Shown here in pieces: positions 51,381 through 59,708 of a stretch of 64,000 bases of DNA. The notes beneath the pieces were generated by a model, which saw only the letters and a program-made list of their open reading frames with translations, made no database searches and had not been told where the DNA came from. How positions within the stretch are numbered: position 1 is the stretch's first letter; every line of letters begins with the position of its first letter. Location: assembly GCA_050331115.1 (NCBI GenBank), contig JBHJHD010000040.1:1-64000 (forward strand), written 5' to 3'. Made by a program: the position numbers and the translations under genes. This DNA comes from JBCCAG01 sp050331115. GTDB lineage: Bacteria; Cyanobacteriota; Cyanobacteriia; CAKZMO01.

Positions 51381-52562
51381 ATGACAAATGCGCTGAACGA
51401 CATCTCATCTACTAAGCAACCCCACCGCTGGGTGGCGTTAGGGGCCGCCCTATGTCTGAGTGGGGCGGCGCTCTGGGGCGTTACGCAGCTTAAGCCTGCC
51501 CAAGTCGAAGCTCCGGCAGAGACCGCTCCGGCCGCGCCGCGAACTGTGACGGCCCTGGGGCGGCTAGAGCCTGCAGGAGAGGTCATCAACTTGACGGCCC
51601 CCACCTCCACCCAGGAGAGTCGCGTGGCGGCGCTGCGGATCAGCGAGGGCGATCGCGTGGCGGCGGGGCAAATTATCGCCGTTTTGGACAATCGCGATCG
51701 CCTCGAGGCGGTCCTGCGGCAGGCCCAGGAGCAAATGCAGGTCGCCCAAGCCCAGCTCGCCCAGGTGGAGGCGGGCGCTAAAACCGGCGAGGTCCAGGCG
51801 CAGCGGTCTGAGGTGGCTCGCCTTGAGGCTGACCTGGTGGGTAACGTGAATACCCAGCGGGCCACCATTGCCCGTCTGGAGGCGGAGGTTGAAAACGCCC
51901 GCGTCGAATACCAGCGGTACGAGTCGCTAGCGGAGGAGGGGGCTGTTTCCGCCTCCGAGCGCGATGCGAAACAGCTCACCTACCGCACGGCACAGCGGCA
52001 GCTTCAGGAAGCCCAAGCAGCGCTGGCGCGCACCCGAGCGGCGGGGCAGGCGCAGGTGGCCCAAGCCCGCGCCACTTTAGATCAGATCGCCGAAGTGCGG
52101 CCTGTCGATGTGGCGGCGGCGGCGGCCGAAGTGCGCTCAGCGCAGGCATCAGTGGCGGAGGTGAAGGCCCAGCTTGAGCAGACCCTAGTGCGATCGCCCC
52201 GAGACGGGCAGATTATCGAAATCTATACCTATCCGGGCGAGACCATTGCCGACGAAGGCCTCGCCGCTCTGGGGCAAACCCAGCAGATGATGGCGATCGC
52301 TGAGGTGTACCAAAACGATATCGCTGAGGTGGCGGCGGGGCAGTCTGTAGAGATCACCTCGCCGGCAATTCCCCAAACCCTGCAAGGCACCGTGGAGCGC
52401 ATTGGCCTGCAGGTGCAGCAGCAGCGAGTAGTGGATGAAGACCCCGCCGCCAATATCGACGCCAGGGTTGTGGAGGTGCACATTGACCTTGACCCGGCCT
52501 CTAGCGAGGGAGCAGCGGGGCTCAGCAACCTGCAGATTACGGCCCAGATTCAGGTTGATTGA
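51381..52562 (+). CDS. ABC exporter membrane fusion protein, DevB-like
   Basis: 393 aa. Cytosolic stub, single membrane anchor (WVALGAALCLSGAALWGV), barrel and lipoyl halves (TALGRLEPAGEVINL, and LVRSPRDGQIIEI), and a long coiled-coil hairpin in between, as in DevB/HlyD fusion proteins. Joins the inner-membrane ABC exporter to an outer-membrane TolC-like channel; DevBCA of heterocystous cyanobacteria moves glycolipids, but cargo here is unknown. Operator palindrome upstream; devC follows after 90 nt. Confidence 0.93.
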   Translation: MTNALNDISSTKQPHRWVALGAALCLSGAALWGVTQLKPAQVEAPAETAPAAPRTVTALGRLEPAGEVINLTAPTSTQESRVAALRISEGDRVAAGQIIAVLDNRDRLEAVLRQAQEQMQVAQAQLAQVEAGAKTGEVQAQRSEVARLEADLVGNVNTQRATIARLEAEVENARVEYQRYESLAEEGAVSASERDAKQLTYRTAQRQLQEAQAALARTRAAGQAQVAQARATLDQIAEVRPVDVAAAAAEVRSAQASVAEVKAQLEQTLVRSPRDGQIIEIYTYPGETIADEGLAALGQTQQMMAIAEVYQNDIAEVAAGQSVEITSPAIPQTLQGTVERIGLQVQQQRVVDEDPAANIDARVVEVHIDLDPASSEGAAGLSNLQITAQIQVD

Positions 52563-52652
52563 GCCCCATGCCAGCTGCCTATCAATAAATCAGAAGCAAA
52601 CCCTGCAGACCAACGCTTCTGGCTCTGCAAATGACAATTAAGGATACCTGTC

Positions 52653-53846
52653 ATGCTCGGCCTACTCAATCCCACCCGTCTAATCAAAACCCTCCAGCAG
52701 CGCACGCCTCTGGGCCTGCTTCAGCTCAAGCACGACCCTCTGCGACTGCTGACGGCGATCGCCGGCATCACCTTTGCCGATATCCTCATCTTTATGCAGC
52801 TCGGCTTTGCTGACGCCCTTTACACCACCAACACCCAGTACCCCCGCAGCCTCCAGGCCGACCTCGTGCTGATCAGCACCCAGGCCAAGAACTTTAACCA
52901 GCTGCGCACCTTCCCCCGGCGACGTCTCTACCAGGCGCAGGACGTCCCTGGCGTCGCGTCTACCGATGCCCTCTACGTCGGCTCCGCCGAATGGCGCAAT
53001 CCTCAAACTCGCGAGGAGACCTCGATGATGGTGCTGGGCCAAAACCCAGAGCGAGCCGCGTTTGCGCTGCCTGAAGTCAACCAGCAGCTTGACGCCATTT
53101 ACCTGCCCGATGCGGTGCTGTTTGACCAGGCCTCGCGGGGCGACTACGACGCAGTCGTGGCGAGCGTCGAGCAGGGCGAGCGGGTCACCACAGAAATTGG
53201 CTTGCGCACCATCGCCGTGGCGGGACTGTTTGAAGTGGGGGCGTCCTTTGCTGATGACGGGGCCCTGATTACGAGCGACCAGAATTTTCTGCGGCTGTTT
53301 CCTCGGCGCAGCGCGGGTGCCGTGAGCCTGGGGCTAGTGCGCCTAGAGCCCGAAGCAGACCCAGAGCAGGTCAGCGCCGCCCTAAGGGCACGACTGCCTG
53401 AGGATGTGCAGGTGATGACCCACGACGCCTACGTCGCGTTTGAGCTGAACGACATTAAGTCAGCATCGCCCATTGGCTTTGTCTTCGGCCTGGGAACCGC
53501 TATGGGCTTTATCGTCGGCGTGGTGATCGTTTACCAGGTGCTCTCCACTGACGTCAATAGCCACCTTGCTGAATACGCCACCTTTAAGGCGATGGGCTAC
53601 CGCAACCGCTATTTACTGGGGGTGGTGTTCGAGGAGGCGCTGATCCTATCGCTGCTGGGCTTCCTCCCTGGTATCGCGATCGCCCTAGGGGCCTATCAGC
53701 TCACGGCAGCGGCCACGGCCCTGCCCATCGCCATGCCTCTCAGCCGCGCCCTGCTGGTGTTCTTACTCACCCTGCTGATGTGCGGCGGCTCGGGGGCGAT
53801 CGCCACCCGCCGCCTCCAGGCCGCCGATCCTGCCGATATTTTCTAA
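52653..53846 (+). CDS. ABC exporter permease, DevC-like
   Basis: 397 aa FtsX-type permease. One N-terminal helix (LTAIAGITFADILIFMQLGF), large periplasmic domain, then three helices (FVFGLGTAMGFIVGVVIVYQ; ILSLLGFLPGIAIAL; ALLVFLLTLLMCGG). The opening LGLLQLKHDPLRLLTAIAGI is typical of DevC. Pairs with DevA and DevB on either side. Confidence 0.93.
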   Translation: MLGLLNPTRLIKTLQQRTPLGLLQLKHDPLRLLTAIAGITFADILIFMQLGFADALYTTNTQYPRSLQADLVLISTQAKNFNQLRTFPRRRLYQAQDVPGVASTDALYVGSAEWRNPQTREETSMMVLGQNPERAAFALPEVNQQLDAIYLPDAVLFDQASRGDYDAVVASVEQGERVTTEIGLRTIAVAGLFEVGASFADDGALITSDQNFLRLFPRRSAGAVSLGLVRLEPEADPEQVSAALRARLPEDVQVMTHDAYVAFELNDIKSASPIGFVFGLGTAMGFIVGVVIVYQVLSTDVNSHLAEYATFKAMGYRNRYLLGVVFEEALILSLLGFLPGIAIALGAYQLTAAATALPIAMPLSRALLVFLLTLLMCGGSGAIATRRLQAADPADIF

Positions 53847-53965
53847 TTCCCATCCAATACCCGCACGGGCGAATGGCCATCCGCCCCGACCTATCTGCCA
53901 TTCACGATACCCATACGGGCATAGCATGCTGTGCCCCAACAAATCCACAACGTAAAATTCGAATC

Positions 53966-54667
53966 ATGGCCCCACAACCCGCCATCGCCATCCACAATCT
54001 CAGCCACGCCTTCGGCAGCGGCCAGCTCCGCAAGCAGGTGTTGACCGATATCAACCTGGAGATTGCCCCTGGGGAAATTGTCATTATGACCGGTCCATCG
54101 GGCTCCGGAAAAACCACGCTGCTAACGCTGATTGGTGGCCTGCGCTCAGCCCAGACGGGCAGCCTCAACGTCGTCGGCCACGAGCTTTGCCAGGCCAGCG
54201 ATCGCCAGCTTGTTCAGGCTCGGCGACACAACGGCTACATCTTCCAGGCCCATAACCTCCACGGCAGCCTGACCGCTCTAGAAAACGTGCAGATGGGGCT
54301 AGAGGTGCATGGCGCGCAGTCTAAGTTGGAGCGTCATCGCCGCGCTGCCGATATGCTGACCCAAGTCGGACTAGAGGAGCGCATCCACTACTATCCGGCA
54401 GACCTGTCTGGGGGACAAAAGCAGCGGGTGGCGATCGCCCGTGCCCTGGTGAGCCATCCCAAAGTTGTGCTGGCGGATGAGCCGACCGCAGCGCTGGACA
54501 GCAAGTCGGGGCGAGATGTGGTGGATATTATGTATCGCCTAGCGAAGGAGCAGGGGTGCACCATTTTGCTGGTGACCCACGATGACCGCATTCTAGACAT
54601 CGCCGATCGCATCGTTCACATGGAGGATGGCCGGTTGTCTAAGCAGACTGAGGCGATGGGCGCCTGA
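53966..54667 (+). CDS. ABC exporter ATP-binding protein, DevA-like
   Basis: 233 aa from ATG 53966 (MAPQPAIAIHNL); longer frames overlap devC. Walker A GPSGSGKTT, signature LSGGQKQRVAIARAL, Walker B VVLADEPTAALD, and switch His in VTHDDRI. MacB/LolD/DevA group. Third gene of the exporter set, 119 nt after devC. Confidence 0.95.
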   Translation: MAPQPAIAIHNLSHAFGSGQLRKQVLTDINLEIAPGEIVIMTGPSGSGKTTLLTLIGGLRSAQTGSLNVVGHELCQASDRQLVQARRHNGYIFQAHNLHGSLTALENVQMGLEVHGAQSKLERHRRAADMLTQVGLEERIHYYPADLSGGQKQRVAIARALVSHPKVVLADEPTAALDSKSGRDVVDIMYRLAKEQGCTILLVTHDDRILDIADRIVHMEDGRLSKQTEAMGA

Positions 54668-54752
54668 CGTGTCTATTTTACCTGCCCCATCCCTCAGGGC
54701 GCGATTCTTAGCTCAAAGCACGGCGCTGCATAAGCATCAGGGCGCTATGGGC

Positions 54753-55421
54753 CTACTCCAGCTCTCCAAAGCGATCGCGATATCGCGCCAGCAGCGCTTC
54801 AGCAGAGTCAGCTCGCTGCCGCTCTTGCTCGGCCCGCTGCCGCTCTTGCCCGGCCCGCTGCTCTAGCTCTAGCGTCGTCAAAAACTTGCGGCCATCGGGG
54901 CGATAAATTTCTAGCTCAGCGCCCACAGCAAAGCGAATCTGAAGCAGAGGACTAGTCCAACCATCCATATCTTCGACCGCAATGAGTTCAGCGTTTTGAC
55001 GGAGCCAGCCCGCTATCTCGACCCTATCGGGATCGTAGACGTAGTACTCTTCTACCCCATAACGCTCGTAGAACTTGAACTTGCGGATCATTTCGGCCAG
55101 TCGATTACCAGGGGACAGAATTTCGAAAACCACTTGGGGAGCGACGTTATCTTCTTCCCACTGCCGGTAAGAGCCCCGATCTCCCTTGGGCCTTCCGAAA
55201 GCGACTAGAGCATCGGGAGCCTGGCGAATTTTGGGGTCTCCCTGCGCCGGATACCAGAGCAAATCGCCCGCAACAAAGACGTTTGGCTCGTGGGCAAACA
55301 GCAGCTCTAGATTCTCTTTGATGGTGACAATCTACCGAAACTGTTCGGTGTTGTCTGCCATGGGCTGACCATCGCTGTCGGGATAGAGCGTGTCTGTGGA
55401 TTGGGGAGCTGTTGACGTCAT
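54753..55421 (-). pseudogene. Uma2-family gene interrupted by one TAG
   Basis: Read in one frame from ATG 55421 (MTSTAPQSTDTLYPDSD), the gene is continuous except for TAG at 55332-55334, after QFR and before IVTIKENLELLF; relatives usually have Trp there, so TGG to TAG would explain it. Beyond the stop the frame stays open through the Uma2 domain (ALVAFGRPKGDR, PQVVFEILSPGN, YYVYDPD) and a C-terminal coiled coil (QERQRAEQERQRA). An ATG at 55262 could restart a 169-aa product missing about 50 residues. Uma2 proteins are nuclease-like (PD-(D/E)xK fold), numerous in cyanobacteria, of uncertain function. Confidence 0.8.
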
Positions 55422-55735
55422 CGCGATCGCCTCGAGTGACAGCAGGGGTGGGCTAGAGAACCGATAACTGCTGGTTCGTCCAGATTCTGTAGCACATGTT
55501 CTAATGGATTGGGACATCTGCACGCCCTATCGCCTACGCCCCTATCGCCCATACCGCATAGGGCCAAAACCGTTGTCCTCAGTAGTAAGACCAGCCCATA
55601 GGACCAGCCCATAGGACTAGCGCAATAGTATCCTAACAAGTCTGTTCAGAGGGGCTCCTCAAAGCGGCTCACGACAAAGGGGAAGCGGCACGCCGCTTCC
55701 CCCGTCGCAATCCACAAGTTGTGCGCCCATGGATC
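55422..55735. other. Intergenic region between Uma2 and holin-like genes
   Basis: 314 nt. A short tandem GACCAGCCCATAG (about 55588-55614) and the terminator hairpin at 55679-55702. No gene recognised. Confidence 0.45.
55679..55702 (-). terminator. Strong hairpin after the holin-like gene
   Basis: GGGGAAGCGGC at 55679-55689 pairs with GCCGCTTCCCC at 55692-55702. On the minus strand it is followed by TTTG. It is about 33 nt past the stop of the upstream minus-strand gene. Confidence 0.55.
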
Positions 55736-56131
55736 TTAGCTATCGGTGGTTGTAATTTCCGATGAGCTACCCAACTTCAGATCAGGATACTTCTCGGCCA
55801 AGTACTTGCCCAAGAATGAGCTGACGGCCGACAGAACAATTGGCCCAAGGATAAAGCCAAGAATATTGTTGACCAAAAAGCCAGGAACAAAGAGCGATGC
55901 AATCCAAAAGCAAATGCCGTTAACAATTAGGGCAAAGACGCCAAAGCTCAAGAAGGTGAGCGGCAGAGACAGCGTTGAGATCACGGGCTTAACCAGCGCG
56001 TTGACAACGCCTAGAGATACGCCAGCAATTAGCGCCGCCGAAAATGTCTTTAGCTCCACGCCAGGCACAATAAGATCAACAACGAGTAAGCTTAAAACCG
56101 TTGCAAGCCAGACTGCAAGATTTCCTACCAT
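55736..56131 (-). CDS. Phage-holin-like small membrane protein (PF04020 type)
   Basis: 131 aa with four membrane segments (AVWLATVLSLLVVDLIVPGV; ALIAGVSLGVVNALVKPV; LPLTFLSFGVFALIVNGICF; ILGFILGPIVLSAVSSFLG). NALVKPVI and the spacing match the PF04020 family, named for phage holin similarity but widespread in chromosomes with no phage context. No phage genes nearby. Confidence 0.88.
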   Translation of the reverse strand: MVGNLAVWLATVLSLLVVDLIVPGVELKTFSAALIAGVSLGVVNALVKPVISTLSLPLTFLSFGVFALIVNGICFWIASLFVPGFLVNNILGFILGPIVLSAVSSFLGKYLAEKYPDLKLGSSSEITTTDS

Positions 56132-56514
56132 ATCGTAAAACTCCCAAAAATTTGTTTCTATATCAATCGCTAACAGTACGTGACGCCCTTCATTGCCTTG
56201 GAACTACGCTTCGATTGAGGCTACTCCAAAGCTTTCCTAGGGATAGAGGCGATCGCTATGATTCAAATTATCGAAGCGACAGCTCTAATCCAGCATCTTC
56301 ACGCTGATAGAGATTTGTGCCCCTCCCAGCTGACCTCCTGTTACTGACGGGTATTGCAGCTAAGGTCGATGCTTTCCATCGTCAATTTTTGTAAATTTTG
56401 ATGTCGAAGGATAGAGCTTTACTACGCCATGTCTAAGCTGCGGTTTCAGATTTATTGTCTATTCTTATACTGTCCTTAATGTTAATGCTCACTAATACCA
56501 AAGAGGTGATTGCG
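56132..56514. other. Intergenic region before a small gene
   Basis: 383 nt, AT-rich to the right. Beyond the start of the small gene's ribosome site I see no clear operator, RNA or repeat. Confidence 0.45.
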
Positions 56515-56715
56515 ATGAGCCATACTTATGAAGTATTCGTAGATATCCGCGAATGTGAAGGCGTTGCTTGTGCTTCAAGCCGCAGGACGTCAGCGAGATA
56601 CGAAATTGCTGCTGAGTCAACCCAAAGCGCTGATTATGCCGCTCGCTCCCACGCCGGGCATGACTTCCCCGATGCTGCCGAGCTCGACGTGCGGATCACG
56701 CGAATACTTCATTAG
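56515..56715 (+). CDS. Small hypothetical protein
   Basis: 66 aa from ATG 56515 with GAGGTG nine nt upstream; the frame runs further up but that part looks non-coding. MSHTYEVFVDIRECEGVACA then a Ser/Ala/Arg-rich body and DAAELDVRITRIL. Two cysteines in the first 20 residues. A terminator hairpin 22 nt after the stop supports a true transcript. No family recognised. Confidence 0.6.
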   Translation: MSHTYEVFVDIRECEGVACASSRRTSARYEIAAESTQSADYAARSHAGHDFPDAAELDVRITRILH

Positions 56716-56736
56716 CAAAGCTCATCATCCCAGTTG

Positions 56737-56759
56737 AAGCCTGTCCTGCAGGCTTTTTT
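56737..56759 (+). terminator. Rho-independent terminator of the small gene
   Basis: AAGCCTG (56737) - TCCTG - CAGGCTT (ending 56755) followed by a run of T. Classical form. Confidence 0.85.
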
Positions 56760-56761
56760 AT

Positions 56762-56790
56762 AACCCCGCCTGCATTAAAAAGGCGGGGTT
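56762..56790 (-). terminator. Terminator hairpin of the inositol-phosphatase gene
   Basis: AACCCCGCCT at 56762-56771 pairs with AGGCGGGGTT at 56781-56790. It lies 3 nt beyond the stop of the minus-strand gene and can also act for the plus-strand transcript. Confidence 0.65.
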
Positions 56791-56792
56791 CT

Positions 56793-57680
56793 CTATTTTG
56801 GGGGATTTTCTGAGGCATAGGCGTTCAGCAGGTCGGCGTGAATGGCTTCAGACGCGGCAATGATTAGACCGGAGCGCTGATAGTCTTCGCAGGTATGTAG
56901 GGGCGCTAGCGGCTCTCCGGTCAGCGTCGTCACGATGCATCCAGCCTGCTGTGCTAGAAACGCTAGGGCAGCGCCATCGATAAACTTACCGCTTCTGAGC
57001 ATAGCGCCCGAGAGCGTACCGCTCAATAGGCCGTTCACGTTTGGAATGGCGGTGGTCTTTGAGTAATCGGTCTTTACGGATACCACTTGATAGCGGTCCA
57101 GTCTGCTAGCGTAGCGGCCCATATTCCAGCCCAGCAAGATGGCGTTTGTTGAGGCATCGACCTGCAGGGGGCGACAGTCTTCTAGGTCATTGGCCAGCTG
57201 TCCGACAAAGGTCCCTTCTCCCCGTAGGCCATAGTAGTAGCAGTCCTGCGCTGGCGTAATTGCAATAACGGCCTCAAAGTCATCGGCGTTGAGCACGCCT
57301 AAGATAATTTGGTAGTTGGGGTGGTTGTCGAGGTAAAAGCGCGTGCCGTCGATGGGGTCTAGGGTCACAAGATAGTCGCCGTCTGGGCCAAGGGTGGTGG
57401 CGCGAAAGTATTTGGTGTTGTAGGTTTTTTCGTACTCTTCACCGTGGAAGCGGACGTCAGGAAAGAGCCCTAGCAGCACTACTTCTACAAAGGTTTGCAC
57501 CGACAAATCGGCGTCTGTGAGCGCGGTGGCAAAGAAGTTGTCGGCCTCGCCTTTGTCGGGGTGGGACGCAATGCGGGACTGGATGCGGCGGGCGTAGGCA
57601 GCGGCCACCCGCAGGTGGGGCAGCAGCGCCGCTAGAATATCGCGCGGTGTGGGGCGGAGGTTGGGCGTGGCGGATGTCAT
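56793..57680 (-). CDS. Inositol monophosphatase/CysQ-family phosphatase
   Basis: 295 aa from ATG 57680 (MTSATPNL); the frame opens further up but that would overlap the riboswitch region. Metal-binding motifs are GEEYEKTY, LDPIDGTRFYLD and the late FIDGAALAFLAQQAG. Acts on inositol phosphate, 3'-phosphoadenosine phosphate or fructose bisphosphate type substrates; family alone does not decide. Starts divergently from cbiX. Confidence 0.88.
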   Translation of the reverse strand: MTSATPNLRPTPRDILAALLPHLRVAAAYARRIQSRIASHPDKGEADNFFATALTDADLSVQTFVEVVLLGLFPDVRFHGEEYEKTYNTKYFRATTLGPDGDYLVTLDPIDGTRFYLDNHPNYQIILGVLNADDFEAVIAITPAQDCYYYGLRGEGTFVGQLANDLEDCRPLQVDASTNAILLGWNMGRYASRLDRYQVVSVKTDYSKTTAIPNVNGLLSGTLSGAMLRSGKFIDGAALAFLAQQAGCIVTTLTGEPLAPLHTCEDYQRSGLIIAASEAIHADLLNAYASENPPK

Positions 57681-57774
57681 AGCCTGAAGTGAATGCAGTA
57701 GAACACTGTAGTTATCCCACATCGTGTCTTTAGTTTCTGCGGTAGCCGGCGGACAGCGCTGTGATACAGCGCTA

Positions 57775-57925
57775 TGATAACGAAGCAAGAATGATGACTA
57801 GTAGCGAAATGGGAAAGTCCGGTGGGTTTCTCAACGAGTCCGGCGCTGTGCCGCAGCTGTGATCGAGTCATTTGCTAAACGCAGATTCTCGTCAGTCAGA
57901 ATGCCATTCGCTGCTCTACTCGATC
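57775..57925 (+). ncRNA. Cobalamin (B12) riboswitch
   Basis: The core reads GGGAAAGTCCGGTG at 57811-57824, CCGGCGCTGTGCCGCAGCTG from 57840, and the B12 box GTCAGTCAGAATGCC at 57891-57905. Order and spacing match the cobalamin riboswitch, in a short form without the long peripheral arms. The cbiX start is only 43 nt beyond the box, so control of translation initiation is likely. Exact ends are approximate. Confidence 0.8.
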
Positions 57926-57947
57926 CTGCGTCGCATGGGAGAGTGTA

Positions 57948-58982
57948 ATGACCCAAACCAAACCGTTTATTTCAGCCGATCGCTTCGACTCGGCTAGTTT
58001 CGCGCCGTCGCTAGCGCCTCTGCCGCTGTCGCGCCCGGTGCTGCTCATCGGCCACGGCAGCCGCAGCGCCCAGGGCAGGCAAAACGTGCTCGATTTTGCT
58101 GCCGCCTACCAGGCCCTCGATCGCAGCCGTCCGGTGGTGCCCTGTTTCCTGGAGCTCACCGAGCCCACTATCCAACAGGGGGTAGATGCCTGCGTTGAAC
58201 AGGGCTACACCGATCTGTCGGCTCTGCCGGTGCTGCTGTTTGCCGCCCGTCACAACAAGTTCGACGTGACGGGCGAGCTAGATCGCGCCCGCCGGCGCCA
58301 TCCCCAAGTGACCTTCCACTACGGACGACACTTCGGCATCACCCCCACTATTTTGGACCTGTGGCGATCGCGCCTGGCTCAGCTCGACACCCCCGACTGG
58401 AACCCGCACCGGATTAGCCGAGCCGACACGGTGCTCTTGGTGGTGGGGCGGGGCTCCAGCGACCCAGACGCCAACGGCGATCTGTGCAAGCTGGCCCGTC
58501 TGCTGTGGGAGGGCAGCGGCTACGGCGTCGTCGAAACCTGCTTTATTGGCATTACCCATCCCCGCATGGCGGAGGGCTTCCGGCGATCGCGCCTGTACTC
58601 GCCCAAGCGCGTGATTGTCTTGCCTTACTTCCTGTTTACCGGGGTGCTGATGGAAAAGGTCGCCGACATCGCCGCCCAGCAGCAGGCGGACCATCCTCAC
58701 GTGCAGGTGCAGTGTTTGCCGGAGATGGGGCTGCATCCGCAGCTGTTTCAGGTGCTGCGATCGCGAGAGATTGAAACCCAGCTAGGGCAGGTGCAGATGA
58801 ACTGCGAGATGTGTAAGTTTCGGCTGGCGGCGGGAGAGGCTTCCCATGGGCATGATCACGGGCATGGACGTGATCACGGGCACGGGCATGATCACGGGCA
58901 TGGACATGGGCATGATCATAGCCAGCCCGACCCCTACGCGACCCCGACCCAGTACCACGATCGCATCTGGCAAATTCCCTAA
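57948..58982 (+). CDS. cbiX: Sirohydrochlorin chelatase (CbiX/SirB) with His-rich tail
   Basis: 344 aa. Two CbiX half-domains: first VLLIGHGSRSAQGRQNVLDF with the metal-ligand His, PVVPCFLELTEPTIQQG, LSALPVLLFAARHNKFD; second TVLLVVGRGSSDPDANGDL and VIVLPYFLFTGVLMEK. Inserts Co2+ (or Fe2+) into sirohydrochlorin for cobalamin or siroheme. A run of His/Asp/Gly (HGHDHGHGRDHGHGHDHGHG) fills about 301-325 and may store or deliver metal. Preceded by a cobalamin riboswitch, which points to a cobalt role. Confidence 0.95.
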   Translation: MTQTKPFISADRFDSASFAPSLAPLPLSRPVLLIGHGSRSAQGRQNVLDFAAAYQALDRSRPVVPCFLELTEPTIQQGVDACVEQGYTDLSALPVLLFAARHNKFDVTGELDRARRRHPQVTFHYGRHFGITPTILDLWRSRLAQLDTPDWNPHRISRADTVLLVVGRGSSDPDANGDLCKLARLLWEGSGYGVVETCFIGITHPRMAEGFRRSRLYSPKRVIVLPYFLFTGVLMEKVADIAAQQQADHPHVQVQCLPEMGLHPQLFQVLRSREIETQLGQVQMNCEMCKFRLAAGEASHGHDHGHGRDHGHGHDHGHGHGHDHSQPDPYATPTQYHDRIWQIP

Positions 58983-59047
58983 TATTGCGTTGGCTCAGCT
59001 GCCTGCAGAGCGCTTGACTCGGTCAATCCGGCCTTAAGTGTGACTAA

Positions 59048-59214
59048 AGCACTGTGCCCATAGACATTGGCAACGGCGAAACGGGGCGCTGTCTGAGAGA
59101 CGTTGAGCTGACCACGCTGCTGAAGCGGATGAGGGATAAAGGTCTAGTGGTGACGCTGTGCTTTGACAGCTGCCACTCCGGCGGGACAACGAGCTGCCAG
59201 CAAGCTTGGTGAAT
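59048..59214 (+). pseudogene. Caspase-like (peptidase C14) gene fragment
   Basis: The open stretch reads IDIGNGETGRCLRDVELTTL followed by a short segment and LCFDSCHSGGTTSC. DSCHSG is the catalytic cysteine motif of metacaspase/caspase-like domains and RDVELT is typical just before it. The catalytic His region and everything upstream are missing; a stop in the preceding frame and a TGA soon after the Cys confine it. A decayed gene is the best reading. Confidence 0.6.
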
Positions 59215-59263
59215 CAGCAGACTGAGGCGCTAGCGATGGTGCGGCAAGCCCTCCGAGACAGAC

Positions 59264-59566
59264 GTGCGGGTCCCGGAAGCCGCGATTGGCCTTAGCTTGG
59301 ATGATCTGTATCTCAAAGACGAGCCGATTGTGATGCGGGCTCGGCTGATTAATATGCTTGAGTCTGCCGCAGCGCTCACGGCAAAGATTGAGGCTGTTTC
59401 TGGCGATCGCTCGCCCTTAAATCTCGATTTTGCCCAGCAGGAGCGTGATTGGGTTTTGGCAATAGATAATTTGCCGGCGGGGCTGTATCGCGTAACGGTG
59501 CAGCATAGCAACGCTGACGCAGCGCTACCGGTCCATGGCCTGTTCGAGGTGGTTCCGCAGGCATAG
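59264..59566 (+). pseudogene. C-terminal fragment of unknown exported-type protein
   Basis: 100 aa from GTG without a clear ribosome site. Beta-rich, Ig-like feel: AIGLSLDDLYLKDEPIVMRA, then DNLPAGLYRVTVQHSNAD and HGLFEVV. May be the tail of the same or another degraded gene as the caspase fragment just upstream. The 140 nt after it, to the photolyase, are open in one frame with no start and no family. Confidence 0.45.
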
Positions 59567-59708
59567 CGCTCACCCCCACCGACGTCGTGCGCATTTTCAC
59601 CGAACGATCCCGCCGCCGCGTTAGCAGCCTCGCCCTAACCCCAGCCCCGCTCGCCCCCCGTCGACAAAATTACGAGAAACCCTTTATCGTAATCAGTAGC
59701 GCCCTCGC

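Noticed and set aside
55736..56131. Prophage remnant, because of holin-like gene
   Set aside because: PF04020 proteins are common chromosomal genes; no other phage gene nearby.
58846..58925. CRISPR-like short repeats
   Set aside because: They are His/Asp codons of the cbiX tail, not spaced repeats.
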